NCBI GenBank assembly: GCA_002943765.1 | Contig: PQWQ01000005.1 | Location: 2,729,001 to 2,793,000, forward strand | DNA from: Psoroptes ovis | Taxonomy: Eukaryota; Arthropoda; Arachnida; Sarcoptiformes; Psoroptidae | Length of the DNA stretch: 64,000 nucleotides | Direction of reading: 5' to 3' | Shown: in pieces, positions 12,247 through 26,066 of the stretch | Layout of the letters: each line of letters starts with the position of its first letter | Numbering within the stretch: the stretch's first letter is position 1 | Translations under genes and position numbers: made by a program | Notes under the pieces: model-generated | The model's database searches: none | The model's input: the letters and a program-made list of their open reading frames with translations, nothing else | What the model was told of the DNA's origin: nothing

Positions 12247-15200
12247 TATCACAGTGAAAATATCGCAAAGAAACAACACAGGTGTAAACACGTACACATT
12301 ATGAGCTGTTGAAAGGTGAACATTTTTTTTAATATACATGTAATAAATGACATATTTCAATTTTCAATTTTAAAAAAACTGTCTTTTTGAATACTTTGAT
12401 TGAATTTTTTTTTGGCCAAATTTTCAATCAGTGAAATTGAAATTTCTGTTTTTCTCTCCTCAAATTCACTTTGAAATTCAATTTCAATCACACCTTTCAC
12501 CAAGGTAGAAAAAATTCAAAAATTTCGTACGTAATTTATGAGAATATAACAAAATATAATTAAAAATATATCCATATATGGATGATTAAACAATATTAAT
12601 AGAAAATTCAATTTAAAGCGAAAAAAAAGTATTGAAAAGTCTTTGACAAAATCAAATCAAATAATTGAAATAATAATCAGATAAAAACACATTTAACACC
12701 AAAAATCTGCGGACATGTTAATTCAATGACCCATACACACAAACAAATGCGTATGTACGTACGCACCACCACAAATGATTGAAAGAGTAATCAAATAATT
12801 CAGAAAAATAAATTGAAAATTTGGTGATATTTCCATTTCTATTATTCAAACATGAGCTTAAATAATAAGGTGTCAATTTGACAATTGGATTTTTTTTTGG
12901 TTTTTTGACAGAAATATTTGCGGAATTACAAGTGAAATTGCGAGAAAATTTCTGGAGAAATTCAATAGAAAATCACTTCAAAGGGTTAAATTTTGAATTT
13001 CACGAAAAATTTTCAAAATCTTTGAAGATTTACCAGCAGCCATAAAAACAAATAATGATCATCGAGTAATATCAAATCATATTTCTATGGATTTAAATAC
13101 ATTTTTCATTTTCAATGTCGCTTCATTATGGCTTATTAATTGATAATAGAAATTAGGACATGGTAATATTGATAATGTTGATATTAATGATGATGATGAT
13201 GATGATCATATGATATATTTGATCATCATAATTGTTATATTTGAATCTGTTGTTGTATCAAACATTACAATATATCTCGAAAAAAAAAATACACAAGCAT
13301 CATTCATATGAATTGTAAAGCACATAAGCGATCGACAGCAGTAATTAAACATTTACCAATTATCATCATCATTATCGCTGATATGATAATTTTCACAATT
13401 ATCATTGATTTATCATCAAACAGCTGCTGCTTACCCCAACAATTAGCAATGATTATTTAACCGAAGAAAATGTTGGAAATTAAATGAAATTGAAGCAATA
13501 TTTTCTTGAATTTTAAAATAAAAAATTTGAAAACCCATGGGTTTCGATCAAAAATAGAACAAAGCTCATAGTTTCAAGGCTATAGACTACAGACTATGAG
13601 CATAAATCTATCATCTATGAGCCTGCGTCTAATCATGAAAAAATAGGAAAATTCATAGCGGATTCGTAGCCGAAAATTTCAATGAATTCATTTTGATTTT
13701 TCAATTGAAAATGACAAACGAAAAACCAAATTGAAGCCAAACACCTAACAAAAACCTTACAACAACAAGCGGTAACCTGAACCTGAGCAAACGAACCTAA
13801 ACGAACATAATAAACATAATGAAAATTTTGTGTAAATCACCTTTGGATTCAAGAAATTTTTCCATTCGATTTTTTTTTAGTTAATCAACAAAAACAAATG
13901 AATACAATTATATTACCATGGAAATTTGTGAATAATATGCACATGTATCTGTGTATGCATGCAACAAGTGATAAAATTTTTTTTTTTCATTTTACAAGTT
14001 GGTATCTTTGATAAAAAAAATAAATTTTCAGTGTGTTCTGTGTATTATTATTCATTGAAAGTAAAACAAAAAAAACAACAAGAAAAAACTAATTTACTTT
14101 TGAAATAAATAAATAAATAAACAAATCAAAGAAGAGAAAAACGAAATGAAAAACCAAACAACCGAAAATGGAAATAAAAGAATTCTTTTGATTATTTATC
14201 ATCGCGCTCACATCATACCTGACAAGGTATACAACAACACAAGGCATTCACATACATACACATAAGGTTTATAAGTAAATAAATACCTTTTTCATTGTTT
14301 TTTCATTCGGTTCATTGTATGAACCGAATTTATTCGACAATCAAATAGAAAGAAGAAGAAAACAGCAACATTCATTGTTTTTAGTAAATGAAAACTCATA
14401 AATCACCAATACATACACACACTAACATACACTTGGGTAAATATATTCATCAAAACAGTGGAAAAAAATTCATAATTCATTCGAATAATTTCGATAGACG
14501 TAGATAAAAATTTAAAACTGAGAACTATTTGAATAATTTTTAACGAAGAATCTTTACAGATTTAGCTAAAATAACAAAGATAATAATTGGCAATAAATCA
14601 TGGCTTATTATTTAAAATATTCAGATGAATTCAATTAGATTTGATTGAGAATCATTGTGGATATATGAATTGTGGATTGTGGATATATAGGAATTCAATT
14701 AGATTTGAATCAATTCGTAGTTTATTCATAAATCGTATTCGGAATTTTGTTTTACATCTTTTTGATGTCGATGAATAAATCATTGCAAATTGAATTCATT
14801 ACAAAATAATAATAATTCAATTAAAACAAAAATCTATGATAAATCTTTATTACATAAAAATGAATCATTGTGTGTATGTTTTGATAATCGGAAAATATTT
14901 TGACTTGAATTAATTAATTTTCATTTTTTCTGTCAGTGTGTGAAAGCATTTCGAGATAACCAAAGTATAATAAAAAGATATGGAATTTATTTGAATGAAT
15001 GAATGGTTTTGAATGGTTTTACTGATCATGAATATTAAATAAAACACAGAAAAACAGAAAAAATGAATGAATTACAATCGAATAAAAATCTTATTCAAGT
15101 AAATTGTTGTAATTGTGGATTTAGAATCGAATAAATTTGGAATAATAAAAATAAACAAAACAAATACACAGACAAGGACAAATATAATAAAAAGCAGCCA

Positions 15201-15662
15201 ACAATATGAGCCAATAATAGCTATGTGAATAATAGAAGTAAATGCAACAAGTGTCAAAGTCCATCATCTTAAATGAATTGAAGAATTTCAATAGCGATTC
15301 AATGCATTAGTATTTTTGAATGAAAATTTGATAAATTAAGGAAAAAAGCATGGAAAAACATGAAGATGCATGGTAATGACACCACCGATTTGATATTCAA
15401 CGAATAATCATTTAAATAATTTGAAAAATCGCTGAAATTTCGAGCGAATCGTTGAAATTTTAAGAAAAAATTGATTCATTCCAAATCCATTAAATGAATT
15501 CAATTGATTATCAAATGATTCAATGATTTATTCATTCATTAGGAAAAATTTATTGTCAATAATTAATAAAATAATCAAAATAATGAATTATTTATGAATT
15601 TTTCAGAAATCAAATAAATGAATGAAATGTCAAATAAATGTCAAATAAATAATTTTTCTCTA

Positions 15663-15742
15663 TTAGGCTGTCCGGAAAGTCATGGCCAATTTTCATGAGC
15701 AACTCTATTGCTTAAGCGGAATAAACTTTTCGGACAGCCTAA
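15663..15742 (-). mobile_element. MITE-like 80-bp hairpin element, reverse orientation
   Basis: It begins TTAGGCTGTCCGGAAAGTCA and ends ACTTTTCGGACAGCCTAA, flanked by TA on both sides. The centre is the reverse complement of the 7245-type copy. Confidence 0.8.
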
Positions 15743-16444
15743 TATAATTTGAAATCACCTTGCTCGAAAGGTAAAATTTTTCATCACTAGCTCAATGCTG
15801 TAGCAGTGATAAACTAAAAACAAAAAAAGTCAGAGGGTGGTCTGGAAATTGAGTGATATTTCATTTAAGAAAATTTTAGATTTGATCATCAACAAATAAA
15901 ACAGAATACGATTGAACCACTGCAACCACTAAGAACATCGAAAACACTGATCAAAATCGAATAAAATCAAATCAAATCTAAATCATCAGATTGAAACACA
16001 TGTTGAAAACCTGAGCATGCTGAATTCTGAACACTAAACAGCAGCCGCAGCAGAAGCAGCGACAAGCATTAAAACACTTGAACGTTTATCATCATCATCA
16101 TCATCATCATCACCATTATTATTATCAGTGATTGTCGAGTACACACGATTGATTTTTGATACATTTGAAATGATTTCGTTTTCTTGGTTAACCAAAGAAA
16201 ACATTGAGATTTCGCGATTTTATTATATCGCCATAATAAAAATGTCAAAATCAAAAAAAAAAAAAAAAAAAAATTGTGAAACAAATATATAAATGAATGA
16301 CATCAACAGCAGCGATGAATATTAATGACACATCAAAACAGAGATGTATATCCTTGATCCTTATTCGATTAATATGAACAAAAATACCAAAACACGCAGG
16401 TATTTTACAGGTAATAATTTTAAATGCAAGTAAAAAATAAATTA

Positions 16445-16524
16445 TTAGGTTGTCCGGAAAGTTCTGGCCAATTTTCATGAGCAATTCTATTGATTAAGCG
16501 GAATAAACTTTTCGGACAACCTAA
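16445..16524 (-). mobile_element. MITE-like 80-bp hairpin element, reverse orientation
   Basis: It begins TTAGGTTGTCCGGAAAGTTC and ends ACTTTTCGGACAACCTAA. TA precedes it and ATA follows. It is very close in sequence to the copy at 15663, in the same orientation. Confidence 0.8.
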
Positions 16525-17278
16525 ATATAAAACAATGATGTTTTGATGATTATTGTATCAATTAATTTCGGATGAATTAATTATTTCAAATTGTGTCAAA
16601 TACAATTTTCAAAATACAATTAATTGATTAAGAATCAATTACAATCAATAGAAATTCAAAGTGAAAAAATAAATAAAAAATAAACAGACACCTACCTGTT
16701 AATTAACATGTGTCATGAATACCGTTTGGAATTTATGAATATTCATTGGATATTTGATGATTTTTATTTTTTTCGAAAATTCTTTTAGAGCCTTGTCGAT
16801 GATGATGATAATGATGATTATGTGACCATTTGTTGACTTGATTGATGATTGATTCAATGAAATCAAATTTAAATGAAATTTTCAATGATTTGAATAAACA
16901 AAAATCGCATTTATCAAAAAAAAAAAAATTGAAAAAATAATCTGAGAAATAAAGATGCAATAATTTGAATTCAATTCTGACAACAATTCAATTGGCGACT
17001 TTTTGTTTATATTAAATCATTGCTATTGATTATGATCAATTGATTTTTGTGTGTGTTTTTTATTTGAGTTTTGTTGATCAAAATTTGTTGATAATTTTTT
17101 TCTTTCAATGGTTGAAATCAATTGGAATTCACATACACACAAACAATTGATTGATCAATTTCAATGCTTTCAAAGTTTGTTGATCTACAATTTGTTTCAA
17201 ACAATTTGCACTATCTTTGACTTTGTATTCATTCATTCATTCATTCAATTGTATTTATTTATTTAATTGTCTATGACA

Positions 17279-17304
17279 ATTTATTTATTTATTTATTTAT
17301 TTAT
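17279..17304. repeat. (TTTA)n microsatellite
   Basis: About six tandem TTTA/ATTT units. ATTC-type tandems lie just upstream near 17228-17250. Confidence 0.75.
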
Positions 17305-19131
17305 ATGTGTCTCTAAATACTTCACCACACATATTTCAATTCAAAAATAGTTCTAAATTTTTTTCTTTTTAATAATTTTATCAAATGTACACGATGTGAT
17401 CGATTATGATTGAGATCGATGTTCTGTTCTATATATATATATTATATCGATTGACTGATGGATTGATTGATTGATATATATTAATAATTGATAGGTTAAT
17501 TGATTTATTAATTGATTAAATTTTCATTTTCTTTTATCGAATAGGAAACTAAATATTTTAAATATTTATCATCATTCGATTTGATTATCTTTCATTGATT
17601 GATGATGCACATACGTATAAAATTGATGTAATATTGATTAAAATAAAGAATTTTCAATTATTATATATCATCATTATGTACGTACATTCATACATCATAT
17701 ATATCACTATCAATTGATTAATTAAGAATTTTATTTAATTAATTATTAATAATTGCGATGATAATTAAAATATTTGAAATTTTCTGGAAAAAAAATTGAG
17801 ATCTTAAACTGTTGTTAGTGTCATTTGCCGGTAAACGAATATGATTATTGATGTTTGAATTGATCAATCACCTTCGTTAGTTCAAAATGTTCATCATTGA
17901 ATAAATTCATAAAATTGAAAGTGAATCAATGTTTTCAACTCAAATAAGATGATTTGCCTGAAGAAAATCGACAAATATTTGATTATTTCAAATATTCAAA
18001 TGTGAATAAATCTGAAAAATATATCATTGAAAACATTGACATTGAATCGATTAATCAATCACAATCAATCAATTCGATGGTTTTTCGATTATAACTATTA
18101 ATTGATCAAATTGATTGATTTAGTGATTGATTGATTAATTGGTGCTGCTTCTGCTGCTGTTGTTTTGATTTGTTGCTAATTCTTCCTTGTTTTTTTGTTG
18201 TTTTTGTCGATTTAATTTCAATTTTGATGAAATTCATTGGTGATCGTGAGTATGTTTGTGTAAATTTTTTTCAATTTCTAATTTTCAATGATAAAACACA
18301 CACACAAACACATAAAAATAAAACACAAAATTCAATTCATTTGCTGATAAAAACAAAAATATTTATGACATTAAAACACCAAACAAATAAACAACAAATT
18401 TGAATCAAAGTTCAAATTTTTGAAAAAAGAAAACAACAAAAAATTTATGGAACAACAATTTAAGTAAAATTTAGCACAAAAAATAGCACAATTGTCATGG
18501 ATTTACGTGTTTGTATGGGCTTCAAATGTGTTTGGTTGGGCTTCAAATTTGCTTTATTTTGACGGTGTTTGATGATCATTTATCAGATTATCAAAGAAAA
18601 CATAAGAAATTTCAAATATTTCAAAGATAACAAAGATCGGAGCAAAAATTATTTGATTAATTAAACAATTAATTAAATAATTTAATCTAAAAAAACCAAA
18701 TTAAAACCAATTACACTCGAATTAAAAGCTTTTAAGCTTTTAAAATATGCGAAATCAAACACCACACAAATAACACACACACACATAACACACGCTGATG
18801 TTGATGAAATGACACACAAAAAAAATCAAAATTAAATTAGATTTTTTTTGATTAATTTTGATTGATTGATTGACTGATTGATTTTTATGATTTTAAATGT
18901 GATTCAATGATCAAATTTGAAAATTTTCATTTATGATTGTTGTTGTTGTTAGCTTGTTTGCCATTTCTTAAATACATTATGTTTAATGTGAATGAATGAA
19001 TGAAATGATTTGAAAATCAACAAAAAAACAAAAAATTTGAATGATAAAAAATCGAACCCAAAAAAATTATTATTTTTTTTTTGCCTAAAAAATTGTAGTG
19101 GTTCATACGACAGTTGATTTTGATATTTCAG

Positions 19132-19416
19132 AAGGCGGAGCCAATAGTTTTCGCGTGCATAAAACCATGCCTTTTTCACAAATGTGATTTGAACAGTCAG
19201 CCACGCACTGAAAGCAGTGAAAATTTAGTAGTAGCACAGTGTTATGATGGAAAAATAATTGATAGAATCATTTTGATAGCCAATAGTCAAGAATTTCGGG
19301 AAATTTTTCCATTTTCATCAACTGTTTCGAATGCTACTACCACTGGTGTAGACAAAATTTTTGTGGAAAAGAATTTTTTGAAATTCGAAAATTCAAAAAT
19401 GTTCGAATCACAATGA
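19132..19416 (+). CDS. Candidate terminal exon of an unrecognised protein
   Basis: A consensus acceptor (GATATTTCAG, ending at 19131) opens an 94-codon frame that closes at TGA 19414-19416. An AATAAA signal follows at 19544. The stretch is visibly less AT-biased than its surroundings. Its composition is protein-like rather than homopolymeric: three or four Cys near the start, then a mixed region with D-G-K-I-I-D-R-I. No upstream partner exon or start Met was found and no family was recognised. It may be the 3' end of a gene whose other exons are missed, a gene relic, or chance. Confidence 0.3.
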   Translation, partial: KAEPIVFACIKPCLFHKCDLNSQPRTESSENLVVAQCYDGKIIDRIILIANSQEFREIFPFSSTVSNATTTGVDKIFVEKNFLKFENSKMFESQ

Positions 19417-19543
19417 ACCAAAACAACTTCGGTTATTCTCAATTTTATCCCCTTTCATCATGAAATTATCCGAAAAATTCAAAATTTGAAATGAAAATTC
19501 CACATTTGAATTCTTCTCAGTCATTAATTATGCAGTTTTAAGT

Positions 19544-19549
19544 AATAAA
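19544..19549 (+). terminator. Possible poly(A) signal AATAAA after the 19132 exon
   Basis: AATAAA lies 128 bases after the candidate stop codon. The hexamer is frequent in this AT-rich DNA, so the support is only positional. Confidence 0.25.
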
Positions 19550-21829
19550 GGGCCGAAATAATCAACAATTTAATTAAATTAATCAACAAAAAATGACAAA
19601 CTATGAATAAAATGAAGAAATGAATAAATTTTATAGTGTTTTAAACGAAATAAAAGCGAAAGTGAAACATCCAAAAAGGTAAACAACAGGTAAATTTGAA
19701 TTTTGAAACATGAAAAATAATGAAATTATAATGAAAATATGATGATGATCATCATCATAATCATCATCATCATACAAACACAACAATTATTATCATTAAT
19801 GTTATTAATGTTATTATTATTATTATTATTAAATAAAGAAAAAAAAATCTTGAATAAATAAATGTTATGAAAATCTAAAATAAAATAAAGGTAAGTAAAA
19901 GAAAGAGAGAAAGGATTTTTGTGTTGTTTTTGTTTTGTTTTGTTTCGGCATTCAAATAATAAAAAAAAAATTCCATTCATTGAGAAATTCAAAATGCTCA
20001 AAATCGAAATATCTGTTAAAAGAAAACAAAAAAAGCGAAAATCTGTTACAAATTATTGAAAATTTTCAATAAATTCAATCGAAATCGCCATTGAAAATCA
20101 CTGTAATCAATCGATTTCAAATGAAATTAATGAAATTTTTGAAAAAATTTTTAAATTTCCCGAAGAATTCATTGAAAATTGATTAATTTTTGATCCATAT
20201 GTTTTTTTTCAGATTTTTATTTGGAACGTTTGTTTCATAAATATGAAAAAAAAATTATTATTTATTTTCATTCAAAAATTTTTTTTCTTCAATTCTTTTA
20301 TATTCAATTTCAAATTTCATATCATATGTTTTATTTATTTATTTAATTTTATTTCATTTATTTCATTACATTCATCATTCATTATTATTTATTATTATTT
20401 ATTTTTCATTTTTTTTTCATTTTATTTTTCATTTGAATTTAAAAATACATAAAAGCATCAATCATTTTTTCATTTTCATTTTCATTTATTTTACATTTTC
20501 TTCTGTATTTCAAATTAGATTGAATTAAATATAAACATATAAAAATGAAAATGAAAATAATGACAGTAATATAATAAGTAAGAATTTTTAGAAATCAAAA
20601 ATCATCAACGAAAAAAAAATTGCGAAAATCGCTAATAACATTGAAATTAGCTACAACAATAAATAAATAATAATGTCAATCCAATACTCGACTATATTAA
20701 TACAATTACATTGAAAAATCATAGAAATCAAGGTGCCCGTAAGGCGCCTAAAGAGTATAAAGATTGAAATGATATTTTTTTGATTAAAAATTATGAATAA
20801 TTACATTTTATTTATTTTAATTTTTATTTTGTTTAATCAAATTTTCTCTCATTTCATTCATTTATTAGATTCATTTAATCAAATTCATTGAATTAAATTC
20901 AATAAATGAAAATTAAAGGTAATTTCAATTAATAAAACAAATAAAACTTATTTTGTATAAATAAATGTAAATAAATAAATGAATAATCAAAATTTGAATG
21001 AAATGAATGAATGTAATAATCATCGCATTCATTGATAATCGTTGACATTCAAATTTCTTATGGATAAGAACAAATATTAAAAAAAAAAAAAAAAATTCAA
21101 GAAAATCAGAAAATCTTTTGAATATCTTAAATAACTAATTCTTGAAATGAAATTGGAGAACGAAAAATGAAGAAAAATTGCGTTGGTTGTCACATGGAAA
21201 ATATAAAGTACAATTCATATTCATCCATTCATTCATGTATGATTGAATTGGCCAATTATTATTATTAATATTATTGTTGCTATTATTATTACCATTATCA
21301 TCAATTGTGGCCAAGAAAAAAGTGGAAAAATAAATCATAAATAAATGAAAATTGGCCACATAATTAGCCAAAAATAAGGTAAAAATAACTGTCCTTGTAA
21401 TGTATGTGATTATTTTCACTTTTTTTTAGATCAAATTTATAACTTTTCAAAGTAAGTAATCTTTTGAATGATTCAATTAATTATTGGATTAATTAATCAA
21501 TCGATAATTAATTGATTGATTTTTGATCGAAAATTCATTTTAATTTCAGTTATTTTTAGATCAAAATTATTAGTTTATTATCCCTATGAACATTGAAAAT
21601 TGTGACAATTTACAAATTGACCAATCAATGTCCTTATATGACTATGAGATGTTTGATCAAGAATTTTAAAAATTTCAAATATTTCAAACATTTCGAACGT
21701 TTTAAAATTTCAAAATTCAAAGTTTCAAGTAATTTGTTGCATTCATCATTCAAAATTTATCATTTTTGACAGGTATTTATTTGTTTGTTTATTTTGTTTT
21801 TGTGGCTGTCAATTTTTATTTTGATTTGA

Positions 21830-21855
21830 TTTTTTTTTTTTTTTTTTTTTTTTTT
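21830..21855. repeat. Poly(T) tract, 26 bases
   Basis: Uninterrupted T run with no adjacent recognisable retroelement. Confidence 0.8.
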
Positions 21856-22145
21856 GACATTTAATTAACACCGAAAACATGATTAATCTCACAAAAAAAA
21901 CATACAAACACCGATAGAAAGGTATCCAGGTATCTATGTATATCAACCAATAATAGAGCAGGGATTAACGGAAATATTTTGTTTTTGATTTTGTTTTGTT
22001 TTACACCTAAATAAAACATTTTGTTACGGGTATACGTGTGACACATTCATACACTTATACTGTCACTGATCTATTTGTATGATTTTAGCTACAACAAATT
22101 GCATATTTACCTTTGTATTGACAACAACAGCAGCACGATTGTCGA

Positions 22146-22236
22146 TCAGATCGTCCGATAAATTCGTTCGTATCGAATCAATATCTTGAGAATCAAGGCC
22201 TCGAAGAAAATCGGAAAAAACTTTTTGGACAACCGC
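22146..22236. repeat. Degenerate hairpin element
   Basis: The left arm CAGATCGTCCGATAAATTCG pairs imperfectly with the right arm AACTTTTTGGACAACCGC. The family core (GTCCGA..AAAGTT) is still visible in both arms. No TA duplication is left. Confidence 0.5.
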
Positions 22237-22737
22237 ATCGATATTATGTCATTTCACAATTGAATTTATTGTAAATTTTTAATTGATTTAATTTATTCCA
22301 TGGTAACAGCTACAATGACAGCTAAAACAATAACTAAAAATAATTTTGTACCCAAAAAAACAATAATCAATGTACTGATTTGAACTTTGGAAAATTTTGA
22401 GAGAAAAAAATTAGCCTCCAAACATTTTAAAATATGGAAAAAACGAATCTAAATCTTGATCTGATGGATTTCGGAGAAAATTGAAAAAACTGATCAAGAT
22501 TTATGGCCGATTTTAACCCTTTTCTTTTGAATTTTCAATCAAAATTTCTAATTTATTGAATCTTTTCGATTCTATTTTTACTTGAATCACTTTGATTAAT
22601 GTTTCATTGAAAAAAAGGAGTATTCATAAATCAAAATTGACAAAAATTTATTTATAAGCTTTCCATCAAATTTTGAACAATTCAAAGGTATATAATTATC
22701 ATCAAAGGGTATACAAGATGCTGTAAATCAAAATTTT

Positions 22738-22829
22738 TAGCCTGTCCGAAAAGTTCTTCATGATTAAATCAATGTAAAATTTATTCGATTCCCATTAAAA
22801 ATCGGCAAAAATTTTTCGGACACACCGCA
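22738..22829. repeat. Hairpin element, slightly long variant
   Basis: Arms AGCCTGTCCGAAAAGTTCTT and AAATTTTTCGGACACACCGC are near-complementary. It is about 92 bases, longer than the 80-81 of the best copies. The inner ATCGGCAAAA is shared with the copy at 30044. Confidence 0.6.
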
Positions 22830-23640
22830 ATATTTATTTTTAGAAAACAAATATTTCTGATTTAACCAATTAATTAATTTTTTTTGTTTGATTGGAATTC
22901 AAAAGGAGAATTCTTAAGTAAATAATTTTGAAAATTTTCAAATGAATAAATTGAATCAATTGAATGGATTCATTATCGAATCGAAAAAACGCACACGCAA
23001 ATGTTCAATGTCAATGTCAAATGCGTCGATTGCCAAAGCTGTCATTATCATCATCATGGTTTCAATTGAAATTAACCAAAACCTAAATTCAAAGAATTTT
23101 CGTGAATTCAAATAAATCATCAACGATAATAATCAATGGAAACAATCAATGAACAAACAACAATCAATCAATCTATCATTACCCAATCATTTGAACATAT
23201 ATTTCAAAATGATATTGTTTGATTTTTCACATTATTTCAATGAAAAATGGCAACTTTCAAGGTTTGTAAATCATTTAAATCTTGAATATGAAAGGGTTGA
23301 ATTGATTTGAAAGGGTTGAATTGACATGGAAAAAAATGGCAAATTCTTCAGAATTTCGAAGAATCTCCTTTTTCCAACCATTTTTAATTTATTAATTAAT
23401 CATTGATAATTAAGTATCTGTCGATTGATTACGATCTGTAGGCATTATATAATTTTAAAATTTTTAAATGGTTTCAGGTGCACGATTTTCTGGAGAATTT
23501 TTCATTGTTTCTTGACAATTTATGCCAGCTTCGCTGATTCTGGTTTATGATTTATGATTTACTTCGATTCAATTTTAATTTATTTCTTGCTTTTTGACTT
23601 TTGCCACATGGTCTTTGAGGGTTCTGTATTGGCGACGTAC

Positions 23641-23711
23641 CTTTAGCTGTGGACCAATCACTCATCATGATCTTCAGGCTCATTGGTTTCTGGCCAATCG
23701 TCTCATTACAT
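23641..23711 (-). CDS. Weak exon candidate (71 bases)
   Basis: On the minus strand a CAG acceptor and a GTACGT donor bound 71 bases with an open frame beginning C-N-E-T-I-G-Q-K-P. The stretch is less AT-rich than its surroundings. No neighbour exon with a fitting phase and no family was recognised. Its end phase does not directly fit the 4860-4923 exon. Confidence 0.15.
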
Positions 23712-24558
23712 CTGCCATAGACCCAATGATTATGGATGAATTTATGAATCATTTCATATTTTCCGTTAATGAATTCAATTATCATTGATAATATGAAATG
23801 AAATGACCATTTGACCACAATCTTAATCATTATTATCGAATATGATTTATTAATTTTTATTCATTTCATTTCATTGATCGGTACTTTGATTTATTTCGAT
23901 CAAAAGTTCAAAAATTGAATTCATTTTTTCAGATTTTCATTCTCACGAAGAGGTTATAAGGTTAAATGGTGGTTAATTTATAGCTGTTAATTTCGAAACA
24001 AAATTGAAATGACCAAAAACACCTTTACCTTTAGCCGGGTAATACCTTTACGCGTGTGTAATACCTTTCAAAACACAGTCAAAACACCAACTAATGTGCA
24101 ATTGATTAATAATCACATTCATAACGAACCATTTTCTTTTTCTTAATTTTAACTTATTTGACCCTCAATCATATTTATGATTTATGATTGATGGATTGAC
24201 CATTAATGATAATGATAATTGAATCCATTAACCAACATTTTGAAGCCAATGAATTATCATCGTTCGCGTGTACCATTATCATTTTGAATCATTTGATTTG
24301 TAAGCTGATTTAATAGTTTCAAGATTCCATCGAGGCGAGTTAGCCGATCATCCATTCGATTGACCGATGGCCAACCACCATTCTAGTGTATCGTGTGCCA
24401 ATTCAAATCCATTTCAAACATTTGAACATGTTCATAGTGATAAATATGTATTTTTACAATCCTCATAATCATTGATAAGAGTAACAAAGGTCAAATCATT
24501 TCAAACCATTTCAATTTCGGACCATTTTTTCCTTTGATCAAAGTCGTGCAAATGTATG

Positions 24559-24584
24559 TATGTGTGTGTGTGTGTGTGTGTGTG
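24559..24584. repeat. (TG)n microsatellite
   Basis: About 12-13 TG units following TATG repeats. Confidence 0.85.
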
Positions 24585-25186
24585 CGTATTTAAAATTGAA
24601 ATCATTTTTTCCATTTCCATTTTTCAATTATGAAAATTCCTCGTAATTTTCCATGTATTTTTGGAAAAATTTCAATTTTAAATTCAATTTAATTAAATCT
24701 TATTCATTTATGAACATCTTATCATTCAATCAACATCAGTCAATCAATTTATCATTAAAATAATTGATCGTGTCATTGTTTTTCAAAAATTTCAAATCGG
24801 TAATATTTTTCAATGAATTTGTAAAAGAAAAATGATTTTTGTGAATTAGACGAAAATTCATCTGAATGAAAGTAAATGATTCTCCAAATTCCAAAATGGC
24901 CATCAGAACCCTAAGAGATGATGGTAATTTGTTGTGTTTTGGCCCTTGTCGATTTCTAAGAAACATTTTGTGTTAAAGATCAAACATAAACAAATGATGG
25001 CATAGACCATATGCCACCAATTTTGATGGTTTTCTTCTTCTTCTTCTTCAAATTTCTTATGATGGTAATCATTAACGATAATGATCATCATCATTGATTA
25101 TCTTTGTGAAATCATTTTTAAATTTTTTTGGTGGAAATAGCTTTCTTACAAAATGATTTTACAAATGGTCTTTTTTTTATGGAATA

Positions 25187-25318
25187 ATGATTCTATTATC
25201 GACAATTTTGACCAATGATGGTGGTAAAAAAAAATCATTATCATCCGATCGAACAACAACAACAACTATAACCTTAGATTGTGTACATCGATGTAACATA
25301 TTATTATTATTAAAGGTA
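25187..25318 (+). CDS. Weak first-exon candidate
   Basis: An ATG at 25187 opens 44 codons with a Thr run and the sequence D-C-V-H-R-C-N before a plausible GTAAAC donor after 25318. No continuing exon was identified. It is listed only because start, composition and donor coincide. Confidence 0.12.
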
Positions 25319-25844
25319 AACTTTCAATTTCCGTTCATTTTTTTTTTCGATGATAAAATCATTATCAAGAATTGTCGACCCGAGTCAAATATCATCGACA
25401 AGAAATCATTAAGATCATTGAATTCAAAGATACAAAGGTGACCATCAATGATATTGTTGATGATGATATCAAGTTGATGAGGATGATCATCATGAACGTA
25501 CATTGATTGGATATGTTTGTCGATTTTTTCTACGAATGACATAATCAATGTGAAACGATATGGCTTGTAGCTTATGGGTGGTCATCTCTCTAAGGCCCTA
25601 GGCTCAGGTTTTTTCTTCTATTGTTTTTTTTTAAACCGAAAATTTTCTTTGAATAAGAATTTTTCAATTCAATTCAAGATAAAATGGGAAAAATATGGAA
25701 AATTTCCAAGAATTTCCATTTTAAATAATAAAATGAATGAAATTTTCAATTGTTATTCATTATTTATGCGTATTTTTTCATTTGAAATTCAATTCAAAAA
25801 CATAAAATTCATTGAATTTTGATTCACAATCAATTCAAATCCAT

Positions 25845-25864
25845 TGTGTGTGTGTGTGTGTGTG
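25845..25864. repeat. (TG)n microsatellite
   Basis: About ten TG units. Confidence 0.85.
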
Positions 25865-26020
25865 TTTGTATTGATAGTGAATGGATAAATATTTATGGTT
25901 ATATCTTGGTAAATCACATTCGGCCATATCCATGAAAATGATACGAATATGATAATGAAATGTCAAAATTTTTTATATTCTCAGTTAATTTATATTTATT
26001 GATTTGTCTATTTATGAGCA

Positions 26021-26066
26021 TGCCTCGTTTTACACTGAATGGTATATTTTAGCGTTAAACGAGGTA
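26021..26066. repeat. 46-bp imperfect inverted repeat, unrelated to the main hairpin family
   Basis: The left arm TGCCTCGTTTTACACTGAA matches the reverse complement of the right arm (TACCTCGTTTAACGCTAAA) at about 14 of 19 positions, with a loop of about eight bases. It could be a solo mini-element or a transcribed hairpin. Only one copy was seen. Confidence 0.5.

Larger units (their letters stand above)
4924..19131. other. AT-rich gene desert, part 1
   Basis: No gene was recognised. The longest open frames are 60-100 codons, rich in Ile/Phe/Asn/Lys, and without family motifs. The content is simple sequence, (GAT)n patches (for example 5943-5966 and 13185-13207), a (TTTA)n tract near 17280-17304, TG/CA stretches and seven hairpin elements: 6896, 7245, 10042, 10289, 12166, 15663 and 16445. 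A short inverted repeat (GCTCATAG..CTATGAGC) lies at 13564-13601. Part of this may be intron or promoter of the minus-strand gene at 2-4.9 kb. Confidence 0.5.
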
